Assembly: GCA_902479065.1 (NCBI GenBank)
Contig: CABSNM010000003.1
Span: forward strand, 62,001-126,000
Source of the DNA: an uncultured Collinsella sp.
Lineage (GTDB): Bacteria; Actinomycetota; Coriobacteriia; Coriobacteriales; Coriobacteriaceae
Direction of reading: 5' to 3'
Length of the DNA stretch: 64,000 nucleotides
Part shown: one piece after another, positions 8,360 through 14,940 of the stretch
How positions within the stretch are numbered: position 1 is the stretch's first letter
Layout of the letters: each line of letters begins with the position of its first letter
Translations under genes and position numbers: made by a program
The notes under the pieces: model-generated
What the model saw: only the letters and a program-made list of their open reading frames with translations
Database searches by the model: none
What the model was told of the DNA's origin: nothing

Positions 8360-9261
8360 TCGAAAGCACCTACCAGTTCGTTGATGTCCTTCACGCCTTG
8401 GGACTCAGCCCAGGCCTCGAGCTCGTGCGCGATCTTGAGCGAAGCGCACGGATCGACGAAGTTGGCCATGCCGACCGACACGCAGGTGGCGCCGGCCAGG
8501 ATAAACTCGGCCGCATCCTCGCCGGTCATGACACCGCCGACGCCGTTGATGGGGATATCGACGGCCTGGGCAACCTCCCAGACCATGCGCACGGCGATGT
8601 GGTGGCACAGCGGGCCCGAAAGGCCGCCCTTGGGCTTGGCCACGCGGGACTTGCGGGTATGGACGTCGATGGCCATGCCCTGAATGGAGTTGATGACCGA
8701 AAGGCCGTCGGCGCCGGCAGCCTCGAGGGCCTTGGCAATCTCGGCGACGTTGACCGGCGCCATCTTCACGAACAGCGGCTTATCGGTCACCTTGCGGCAG
8801 GCAGCCATAACGGATGAGGCGCCCTCGGGCGTAGAGCCCATGGCGGCACCGCCGGCGGCGATATTAGGGCAGCTCACGTTGATCTCGTAGCCGGCAGCCC
8901 AGGGGCACAGCTCGACATACATCTCGAGCGCGCGGACAAACTCCTCGACGGAGTGGCCGGCAACCTGACAGATGACCTGGCAGCCGTCCTTGGACAGCTG
9001 TTCGAGCCACGGACCGGACTCGCGGGCAAAGGCAGCCACGCCGGGGTTCTGAAGGCCCACGGAGTTGATCATACCGCCGGGAATCTCAGCCATGCGGGGC
9101 GCGGGATTGCCGGGCCAGGGCTCGGCAGCGCAACCCTTGGTGGTGATGGCGCCCAGCTGGGAAACATCAAAGAAGTTCTGGAACTGCCAACCGTAGCCAA
9201 AGGTACCGGCTGCGGTGTTGATGGGGTTCTGCATCTTGACGCCGCCGAAATCGACGGCCAT
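8353..9261 (-). CDS. pyrD: Dihydroorotate dehydrogenase, catalytic subunit (class 1B)
   Basis: About 302 residues; FMN-dependent oxidation of dihydroorotate to orotate, as the partner of PyrK. Seen: NPINTAAGTFGYG, the substrate loop INSVGLQNPG, EINVSCPN containing the catalytic Cys expected for class 1, and FMN-site glycines in NGVGGVMTGEDAAEFI. Start taken as ATG 9259-9261; a GTG two codons upstream (9265-9267) is nearly as likely. It follows pyrK with little or no gap, as is usual for the PyrDB-PyrK heterotetramer that passes electrons to NAD+. Confidence 0.95.
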   Translation of the reverse strand: MAVDFGGVKMQNPINTAAGTFGYGWQFQNFFDVSQLGAITTKGCAAEPWPGNPAPRMAEIPGGMINSVGLQNPGVAAFARESGPWLEQLSKDGCQVICQVAGHSVEEFVRALEMYVELCPWAAGYEINVSCPNIAAGGAAMGSTPEGASSVMAACRKVTDKPLFVKMAPVNVAEIAKALEAAGADGLSVINSIQGMAIDVHTRKSRVAKPKGGLSGPLCHHIAVRMVWEVAQAVDIPINGVGGVMTGEDAAEFILAGATCVSVGMANFVDPCASLKIAHELEAWAESQGVKDINELVGAFEC

Positions 9262-9275
9262 GTTCACGGTACCCA

Positions 9276-10067
9276 CTAGAAGACCACCACCTTGGAAGCA
9301 TCGAACACGGGGCCGCACATGCAAGCACCCTTCATACCGTCGACCGTCTCGACATTGCAGGTGTTGCAGGCGCCAAAGCCACAGCTCATCATGCGCTCAA
9401 GCGACACCTCGCAGTACGCACCGGCCTCGGCGGCAGCGGCGGCGACTTTCTTCATCATGACAGCGGGGCCGCAGCTGGCCACATAGTCGTAGCCGCCCTC
9501 GCCGAGCAGCTCGGCTGCCGGGTCGGTGCAAAAACCGTGCGTGCCCAGCGTGCCATCATCGGTGCAAACGTTGACCGTGGCGCCCAGCGCGCGGAACTCA
9601 TCGACACCCACGGCCTTGGACGCGGTGCCAAAGCCCAGGCACACGTCGACGGCCACACCCTGCTCGGAAAGCTTGTCGGCAAGGCACAGCACGGGCGGAA
9701 CACCGATGCCACCGGCGACGAGCAGGGCCTTCCTGGTGCCCTCGGGTACCATCCAGCCACGGCCACCGGGGCCCAGCAGGTTAGAGGTGGAGCCAGGGCC
9801 CATCTGGGACAAACGACGGGTATCGTCGCCCACGACGGCGTACCACAGCTCGACGGTGCCGGCCTCGGCGTCGGCGCGGTAGTAGCTCAGGGGCACGCGA
9901 AGCAGCGAGGACGCATCGCCGGGTACGGCGATGTTCACAAACTGACCGGGCTTGAGCGCACTTGCAAGCTTGGGGGCCGAGATGACGAGCGAGAAGATGC
10001 CATCGGCAATCTCCCGGTTCGAGACGACCTCGAAGTCGTGCATGCGTGCAGTGGAAGGTGTGGGCAT
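9276..10067 (-). CDS. pyrK: Dihydroorotate dehydrogenase electron-transfer subunit
   Basis: 263-residue FAD/2Fe-2S reductase subunit that passes electrons from PyrD to NAD+. The FAD-binding RVPLSYYR motif is followed by the NAD-binding region VAGGIGVPPVLCLADKL. A C-terminal cysteine cluster, SCGFGACNTC followed by GACMCGP, supplies the iron-sulfur ligands. The start is ATG 10065-10067, with GGAG 6 bases upstream; an in-frame ATG further upstream overlaps a small hairpin and lacks a ribosome site. The 92-base gap to pyrC holds a strong stem-loop at 10115-10139. Confidence 0.95.
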   Translation of the reverse strand: MPTPSTARMHDFEVVSNREIADGIFSLVISAPKLASALKPGQFVNIAVPGDASSLLRVPLSYYRADAEAGTVELWYAVVGDDTRRLSQMGPGSTSNLLGPGGRGWMVPEGTRKALLVAGGIGVPPVLCLADKLSEQGVAVDVCLGFGTASKAVGVDEFRALGATVNVCTDDGTLGTHGFCTDPAAELLGEGGYDYVASCGPAVMMKKVAAAAAEAGAYCEVSLERMMSCGFGACNTCNVETVDGMKGACMCGPVFDASKVVVF

Positions 10068-10114
10068 AGACGCTCCAATCCCCCATGCGGTTGCATGGTC
10101 CAAACTAATAGAAA

Positions 10115-10139
10115 GCGCGGCACCGCAAGGGCGCCGCGC
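10115..10139 (-). terminator. Stem-loop between pyrC and pyrK
   Basis: A 10-bp GC-rich stem with a 5-base loop is followed on the minus strand by TTTCTATT. It is a possible partial terminator or RNA-processing/stability site that would lower pyrKDF relative to pyrRBC; the T run is imperfect. Confidence 0.5.
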
Positions 10140-10159
10140 ACAAAAGCGATAAGGCTATG

Positions 10160-11449
10160 CTAGCAGATGCAGCCGTCGGCAAGCGTCTGCTTACCGCCGA
10201 CAAACACATCGGTGGCACGACCGGTGAGCGTGCGGCCGGCAAAACCGGAGTTCTCGGCGCGCGACTCGTAACCGTCCTCGCCAACCGTCCAGGTTGCGGA
10301 GGGGTCGAACACGGTCAGGTCGGCAACGGAGCCCGCCTTGACCTGAACCTGGTCGAGACCCAGGATCTCACGCGGCTTGATGGCCATGAGCTCGACCATG
10401 CGGCCCATGCTCATCTTGCCCGTGTTGACCAGCTCGGTGAGTACGAGCGACAGCGAGGTCTCGAGGCCGATCATGCCAAAGGGCGCAAGCTCGAACTCAC
10501 GGGCCTTCTCCCACGGGGTGTGGGGAGCGTGATCGGTGACGATAGCGTCGACGGTGCCGTCGATGACGCCCTGACGGATGGCCTCGGCGTCCTCGTCGGT
10601 GCGCAGCGGCGGATTGACCTTGAGCGAGGTGTTGTAGGTCTCGTCCAAGTCGTTCTCGGTCAGAAACATGTGGTGCGGGGTGGCCTCGCAGGTCACCTGG
10701 ACGCCAGCGGCCTTACCGGCACGCACGAGCTCGAGACCGTGAGCGGTGGAGATGTGCTGGATGTGCAGCTTGGCACCGGTAAGCTTGGCGATCTCGATGT
10801 CGCGGGCGATCTGGAGCTCCTCGCCGGCAGCCGGCCAGCCCTCGAGAGCCAGACGGGTCGAGACCTTGCCCTCGTTGATCTGGCCGTGGCCGACCAGGTC
10901 CTCGTCCTGGCAATGGCTCATAAAGACCTTGCCGAACATCTTGCCGTAGTCCATGCAGCGACGGAGCATACCCGCGCCCTGCACGCCGCGACCGTCGTCG
11001 GTGAAGGCGACGGCGCCGTGGGCGACCATATCGCCCATCTCGGACATGGCCTCGCCCTTAAGACCGCGGGTCATGGCGCCCGACGGATAGACGCGGCAGT
11101 GACCGACCTCGGCAGCGCGGGACTTGACGAACTCCACGACGGTGCCGTTATCGGTGACGGGATCGGTGTTGGGCATGGCGCACACGCCGGTAAAGCCGCC
11201 CTTGGCAGCTGCGCGGGTGCCGCTCTCGATGTCCTCTTTGACCTCGTAGCCGGGCTCGCGAAGGTGAACGTGCATATCCACCAGGCCAGGGACGAGGTAC
11301 TTGCCGGAAAGGTCGCGGACCTCGGCTCCCTCGACGGCGAGATTCTCGCCGACCTCGGCGATCTTGTCGCCGTCAATCAGGACGTCAACGACACCGTCAA
11401 GCTCGACGGACGGGTCGACGACGTGGGCATTCTTAAGAAGCAAGGCCAT
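10160..11449 (-). CDS. pyrC: Dihydroorotase
   Basis: 429-residue zinc amidohydrolase that cyclises carbamoyl-aspartate to dihydroorotate. The metal-binding DMHVHLREPG motif, the central EATPHHMFLTE and the C-terminal TDHAPHTPWEK containing the catalytic Asp are all present, in the order of the type I Bacillus-like enzyme and at its length. The start is ATG 11447-11449 with GGAGGTG upstream; it overlaps the end of pyrB by 17 bases. An N-terminal reading that continues further upstream simply runs into pyrB and is not conserved. Confidence 0.97.
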   Translation of the reverse strand: MALLLKNAHVVDPSVELDGVVDVLIDGDKIAEVGENLAVEGAEVRDLSGKYLVPGLVDMHVHLREPGYEVKEDIESGTRAAAKGGFTGVCAMPNTDPVTDNGTVVEFVKSRAAEVGHCRVYPSGAMTRGLKGEAMSEMGDMVAHGAVAFTDDGRGVQGAGMLRRCMDYGKMFGKVFMSHCQDEDLVGHGQINEGKVSTRLALEGWPAAGEELQIARDIEIAKLTGAKLHIQHISTAHGLELVRAGKAAGVQVTCEATPHHMFLTENDLDETYNTSLKVNPPLRTDEDAEAIRQGVIDGTVDAIVTDHAPHTPWEKAREFELAPFGMIGLETSLSLVLTELVNTGKMSMGRMVELMAIKPREILGLDQVQVKAGSVADLTVFDPSATWTVGEDGYESRAENSGFAGRTLTGRATDVFVGGKQTLADGCIC

Positions 11450-12377
11450 TATCGGCACCTCCAAGCAGCAGATACAGGATAGCCATACGCACGCAGATAC
11501 CGGCGTAGACCTGCTCCAGGATGACGGAGCGTTGCGGGTGGTCGGCCATATAGGAGTCGAACTCGACGCCGCGGTTGATGGGGCCCGGGTGGCAGATGAT
11601 CGCATCGGGCTTCATGAGCTTCTCGCGGTCCTTGGTCAGACCGAAGAGCTTGTGGTACTCACGAATGGTCGGGAACGGGGCACCCTCGAGGCGCTCCTGC
11701 TGCACGCGCAGCATGTAGACGACGTCCAGCTCGGGCAGGACGGAATCGAGATCACTCGTCACGTGGTCGCAGCCCAGGACCTCGGGTGCCGGAGGCAGCA
11801 GCGTGCCGGGGGCGACGGCGTAGGTCTCGCAGCCCATGATCTTAAGGGCGGGGATCAGCGAGCCGCAGACACGGGAGTGGGAGATGTCGCCGACGACAGC
11901 GACCTTCAGACCGTGGAAGTCACCCTTGTGCTGCCAAATGGTGTACAGGTCCAGCAGGGCCTGCGTGGGGTGGTTGTGCTTGCCGTCGCCGGCGCAGATA
12001 ACGCTCGCGGGCGAATTCTGCGTGACGATATAGGGCGCGCCGGCGTGCTTGTCGCGCACGACGATGCAGTCGATCTTGTAGGCGTTGAGGGTCTCGACGG
12101 TGTCGACGAGGCTCTCGCCCTTGACCGTAGAGGTCGAGGAGCCGCCAAAGTTGAGGCTGTCGGCCGAAAGGCGCTTCTCGGCGAGCTCGAAGGAGCTGCG
12201 GGTGCGCGTCGAGGGCTCGTTGAACATGTTGACGATGGTCTTGCCCTTGAGCGTGGGGACCTTCTTGATCGCACGCTCGTTGACCTCGGAGAACGCCTTG
12301 GCGGTCTCGAGGATGAGCTTGATGTCCTCTTCGGAGTACTCGGTAATGTCGATCAGGTGCTTATGGTTGAACGCCAC
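11433..12377 (-). CDS. pyrB: Aspartate carbamoyltransferase, catalytic chain
   Basis: About 314 residues; makes carbamoyl-aspartate from carbamoyl phosphate and aspartate. The carbamoyl-phosphate motif FNEPSTRTRSSFELAEKRL and HPTQALLDLYTI are intact, and HPGPINRGVEF lies in the aspartate domain. The start is proposed as GTG 12375-12377, because the GTG four codons upstream is part of the Shine-Dalgarno sequence GGGAGGTGAG itself. No pyrI regulatory chain is nearby, consistent with control by the PyrR leader rather than by allostery. It overlaps or abuts pyrR upstream and pyrC downstream. Confidence 0.96.
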   Translation of the reverse strand: MAFNHKHLIDITEYSEEDIKLILETAKAFSEVNERAIKKVPTLKGKTIVNMFNEPSTRTRSSFELAEKRLSADSLNFGGSSTSTVKGESLVDTVETLNAYKIDCIVVRDKHAGAPYIVTQNSPASVICAGDGKHNHPTQALLDLYTIWQHKGDFHGLKVAVVGDISHSRVCGSLIPALKIMGCETYAVAPGTLLPPAPEVLGCDHVTSDLDSVLPELDVVYMLRVQQERLEGAPFPTIREYHKLFGLTKDREKLMKPDAIICHPGPINRGVEFDSYMADHPQRSVILEQVYAGICVRMAILYLLLGGADNGLAS

Positions 12378-12381
12378 GGTA

Positions 12382-12966
12382 CTACTCACCTCCCAGCGGC
12401 GCAGAACCCACGTGGGAGCCCGGCGCGACGTCGTTGATCTCGACGGCGGTGTGGCCGTCGACTTCCTTCATATATAGATGCACGTTCTCCTCATGCGACG
12501 AGGGAACGTTCTTGCCGACAAAGTCCGGCGAGATGGGGAGCTCGCGGTGGCCGCGGTCAACGAGGACTGCCAACTCAATGCGGCTCGGACGGCCCAGGTC
12601 CATGACGGCGTCGAGAGCGGCGCGGATGGTACGGCCCGTATACAGGATGTCGTCCACCAGCACGACGCGCTTGCCGTCGACGCTGAAGGGAATGTTGGTA
12701 GCGTGGATCGCGGGAGCGAAATTGGTAGCGTAGTCATCGCGGTAGAAGCTGATGTCCAGGCTGCCGAGCGGAACTTCGACGCCCTCAATCTCCTTGATCT
12801 CCTCGGCGAGCTTCTTTGCCAGAAGGTCGCCGCGCGTGACGATGCCAACCAGAGCGAGGTCTTCACAGCCCTCGTTGCGCTCGAGAATCTCGTGCGCGAT
12901 GCGAGTCATCGCTCGATTGACGGCGGTCTCGTCCATAATGACCGCCTTGGGGGAAGTCGTGCCCAT
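12382..12966 (-). CDS. pyrR: PyrR regulator / uracil phosphoribosyltransferase
   Basis: 194-residue bifunctional protein of the type that binds UMP or UTP and the pyr leader RNA, and also converts uracil plus PRPP to UMP. The PRPP loop VVLVDDILYTGRTIRAALDA and the upstream LVGIVTRGDLLAKKL match the family. It is the first gene of pyrR-B-C-K-D-F. The 150-base leader upstream can fold into a terminator preceded by a competing hairpin whose loop resembles the PyrR target, so it probably represses its own operon by attenuation. Confidence 0.95.
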   Translation of the reverse strand: MGTTSPKAVIMDETAVNRAMTRIAHEILERNEGCEDLALVGIVTRGDLLAKKLAEEIKEIEGVEVPLGSLDISFYRDDYATNFAPAIHATNIPFSVDGKRVVLVDDILYTGRTIRAALDAVMDLGRPSRIELAVLVDRGHRELPISPDFVGKNVPSSHEENVHLYMKEVDGHTAVEINDVAPGSHVGSAPLGGE

Positions 12967-13005
12967 CGATCTCCTTCCTCATATGTCTTGACTGCTGACA
13001 CAGTC

Positions 13006-13046
13006 AAAAAAATAGATGCCCGACCGCTTAAAGCGGACCAGACACC
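13006..13046 (-). terminator. Leader terminator of the pyr operon
   Basis: On the minus strand a 13-bp stem with one bulge, reading GGTGTCTGG..CCGC then GCGG..TCGGGCATC, is followed by a run of seven T. It ends about 40 bases before pyrR. Its 5' arm touches the upstream hairpin at 13045-13090, as expected for an attenuator. Confidence 0.8.
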
Positions 13047-13090
13047 CACAGGAAAGGCTGCTCTTTGGCAGCTATGTAATTCCATGTGGG
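13045..13090 (-). promoter_or_regulatory. Candidate PyrR-binding hairpin in pyr leader
   Basis: Outer stem CCCACA/TGTGGG, then GGAA/TTCC, then GCTGC-CAAAGA-GCAGC. The CAAAGA hexaloop is close to the CNGNGA loop of known PyrR targets (one mismatch). It lies just 5' of the leader terminator. The exact anti-terminator pairing was not resolved by eye. Confidence 0.5.
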
Positions 13091-13219
13091 TATCTCGTAC
13101 CCCTTTAATGGTCAAGGGATAGTGTAGCCAACCTCGTGCTTAATTGCGAGCATAAATACAGAGCAATCCGTAAACGGAGCCCAATGCTCCATAAACCTAT
13201 ATATATTTGTGGGACGAGC

Positions 13220-13248
13220 TTGAAAACACACGCACGAGCTGGCATAAT
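13220..13248 (+). promoter_or_regulatory. Sigma-A-type promoter upstream of rpmB
   Basis: TTGAAA at 13220-13225 and CATAAT at 13243-13248 with exactly 17 bp between them. It would give a leader of about 165 bases before rpmB. The surrounding gap 12967-13417 otherwise holds only the pyr leader and the second promoter at 13355; no tRNA or ORF is seen in it. Confidence 0.65.
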
Positions 13249-13354
13249 CCCCTCTGCTGCACGCAAATCGGATCTACGTCCAGGGCCGTGGCGTGGGCAC
13301 TATCGCCAAAAGAGGAATATCTCTGTGTAGATTGCGCACAGGGAGCGACTTCTG

Positions 13355-13363
13355 TGCTATAGT
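13355..13363 (+). promoter_or_regulatory. Extended -10 promoter of rpmB
   Basis: TGCTATAGT (TG-N-TATAGT) ends 54 bases before the rpmB start. Identical to the rpsT element on the minus strand at 667-675. Confidence 0.6.
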
Positions 13364-13417
13364 TCAGGCTTGTTTGTTAACGCGACATGTTCGTTTGTCG
13401 CCCAAGGAGGGTCAGTT

Positions 13418-13606
13418 ATGTCCAAAGTTTGCGAAGTTTGCGGTAAGCACCCCGTTGCCGGTCGCTCCATCAGCCACTCTCACCGCGTCACCAACCGTAA
13501 GTTCCGCCCCAACATCCAGCGCGTCTACGTCGTCGTCGATGGTCATCGTCGCAAGATGAACGTTTGCTCCACCTGCCTCAAGTCTGGCAAGGTTGCGCGC
13601 TCTTAA
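13418..13606 (+). CDS. rpmB: 50S ribosomal protein L28
   Basis: 62-residue protein MSKVCEVCGKHPVAG... with two CxxC pairs (CEVC and CSTC), the zinc-binding form of L28, and the conserved SHSHRVTNRKFRPNIQ segment. L28 sits near the large-subunit E site and stabilises 23S rRNA. AAGGAGG stands about 8 bases before the ATG. One of only four plus-strand genes here and a single-gene unit, ending at the terminator 13675-13707. Confidence 0.97.
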   Translation: MSKVCEVCGKHPVAGRSISHSHRVTNRKFRPNIQRVYVVVDGHRRKMNVCSTCLKSGKVARS

Positions 13607-13674
13607 ATAAGGTCTTACCAACAAGTACCTCGGACTCTCCGGGTCAAAGACCTCGCGTTCACATAGAACTTACC

Positions 13675-13707
13675 AAAGGCGCCCCCCTACTGAGGGCGCC
13701 TTTTTGC
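13675..13707 (+). terminator. Terminator of rpmB
   Basis: Stem AAAGGCGCCC with its complement and an 8-base loop, followed by TTTTT. The REP-like repeats begin immediately after it. Confidence 0.9.
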
Positions 13708-13774
13708 ACTCATTGGGGACAGACTTACATGAGTGCTTTCACGCATTGGGGACAGACTTAGATGAGTGCTTTCC
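13707..13774 (+). repeat. Left REP-like repeat pair
   Basis: Two direct units of about 34 bases (13707-13741 and 13742-13774). Unit 1 has a 7-bp palindromic stem CACTCAT/ATGAGTG around TGGGGACAGACTTAC, then CTTTCA. In unit 2 the left arm has diverged (CGCAT). Confidence 0.85.
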
Positions 13775-13830
13775 AAAGCTCACAGTGCATCGACGAACTC
13801 ACGGCGCTTCGATCGCCACCAGTACGTACC

Positions 13831-14607
13831 TCACGCCGCCTCGTTCCAGCCCGCGGTGGCCTTGGTTACGCTTGTGGCGCCGATGCCGGTGATACGGGCA
13901 ATTTGCTTGACCGTGAGATGTGCCCGCCTGAGCCTCAGCAGACACGCATCACGCTCGAGTCGCGGCAGGGCCTTGAGCAGCGCAGGATCTATGCTCGGCA
14001 GGACTTCGTGCGCAACGGAAAGGGCCTCCTCATCGGGGATCCGCCGGCGTGGAAGAACCTCTACTGACCAGATGCGCCCGGCAACTTTCTCGAGATGCTC
14101 GCAATAGCAACGGGAGCCTCCGACAATATCGAGCATAGGGGCCGCATCACAGATGTCAAAGGGATCATAGCCCAGCTGATATGCCTTGTAGCTTGACCAG
14201 CGGTATGCTTCGAGTGAGTTAATTGCACCCTTCACAGGATTGAGATGGATATAATCGAGTAGCTGCACCGCCTGTGTGTCCGACTCGACCGCGACCCGCG
14301 AATAGCGATTGTCAAACAAATGCCCCGTTCTCCCCGTTTTCCCATTGAAATACTTAGCATATGCCGTCAATGCGCACTGCATCGCCTTTGAAAGATTGTC
14401 GAACGGATCATCAACCATCATCTGAAAGTGGTTGTCCATAAGGCACCAAGCCAAAACCGCCACTTCATGGCGCGCAAACCTGTCCGAGATATCCGATAGG
14501 AAACGATAGCGGTCGGAGTCATCTTCAATAATAATCTGTTTAGAGTTACCACGGTCAAAGACGTGGTAATAGCCGGTGAGCGAAACGGCGCGGGCGCATC
14601 GGGGCAT
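13831..14607 (-). CDS. REP-associated tyrosine transposase (Y1_Tnp family), possibly catalytically altered
   Basis: 258-residue protein of the IS200-like Y1 superfamily. Seen: an N-terminal strand with YYHVFDRGNSK, the region normally holding the HUH metal motif as LMDNHFQMM, and the tyrosine helix region LDYIHLNPVKGAI with the likely nucleophile Tyr. A C-terminal helix-turn-helix-like segment (LTVKQIARITGIGATSVTKA) is typical of the larger RAYT proteins. In the family the second HUH residue is His (NHxH); here it is Gln. The start is ATG 14605-14607 with AAAGGAG upstream. RAYTs act on flanking REP palindromes, and such repeats are present on both sides. Confidence 0.88.
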   Translation of the reverse strand: MPRCARAVSLTGYYHVFDRGNSKQIIIEDDSDRYRFLSDISDRFARHEVAVLAWCLMDNHFQMMVDDPFDNLSKAMQCALTAYAKYFNGKTGRTGHLFDNRYSRVAVESDTQAVQLLDYIHLNPVKGAINSLEAYRWSSYKAYQLGYDPFDICDAAPMLDIVGGSRCYCEHLEKVAGRIWSVEVLPRRRIPDEEALSVAHEVLPSIDPALLKALPRLERDACLLRLRRAHLTVKQIARITGIGATSVTKATAGWNEAA

Positions 14608-14738
14608 AATCTCTCCTTTCAAAAACTGAACAGGCAACACCTAAAAGGAGAGAAGGAACGCGAAATGCTGAGCCTGTGACCTATTTATATCCAATGAGCG
14701 GCAAAAATAGGTCAAGAACGGCAAAATGGCAAATCGAT

Positions 14739-14789
14739 GTCTGTCCCCAATGAGTGAAAGCACTCATGTAAGTCTGTCCCCAATGAGTG
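14739..14789 (-). repeat. Right REP-like repeat pair
   Basis: Two units with the core GTCTGTCCCCAATGAGTG (14739-14756 and 14772-14789), the reverse complement of the left cluster. The gap 14608-14940 holds this cluster, the palindrome at 14820-14847 and the adhE promoter; the remaining bases 14608-14738 show nothing recognisable. Confidence 0.85.
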
Positions 14790-14819
14790 GGGCGATGCAG
14801 CAGGCAGATAGTTTTAGTT

Positions 14820-14847
14820 AAAACGCTTCAGTTTATTGAAGCGTTTT
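14820..14847. promoter_or_regulatory. Perfect 11-bp palindrome upstream of adhE
   Basis: Arms AAAACGCTTCA and TGAAGCGTTTT around a 6-base centre. It lies about 48 bp upstream of the adhE -10 and no upstream gene points into it, so an operator is as plausible as an insulating terminator. Confidence 0.5.
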
Positions 14848-14891
14848 AGTGTGCCTTTTACAGGAATCTTACCGTTCGCCGAATAATTTCT

Positions 14892-14900
14892 TGCTATCAT
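14892..14900 (+). promoter_or_regulatory. Extended -10 promoter of adhE
   Basis: TGCTATCAT (TG-N-TATCAT), 40 bases before the adhE ATG, giving a leader of about 35 bases that contains AAGGAG. Identical to the rpsB element. Confidence 0.6.
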
Positions 14901-14940
14901 GCAAGGCGTAGGGTAAATCTCCGATCGCAAGGAGACACAA

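Larger units (their letters stand above)
13707..14789. mobile_element. RAYT-type element with paired inverted REP-like ends
   Basis: A Y1-family transposase gene is flanked by two-unit repeat clusters in opposite orientation: 13707-13774 on the left and 14739-14789 on the right. Each unit has the core CATTGGGGACAGACTTA flanked by CACTCAT and ATGAGTG. The block sits cleanly between the rpmB terminator and the adhE regulatory region. Confidence 0.75.
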
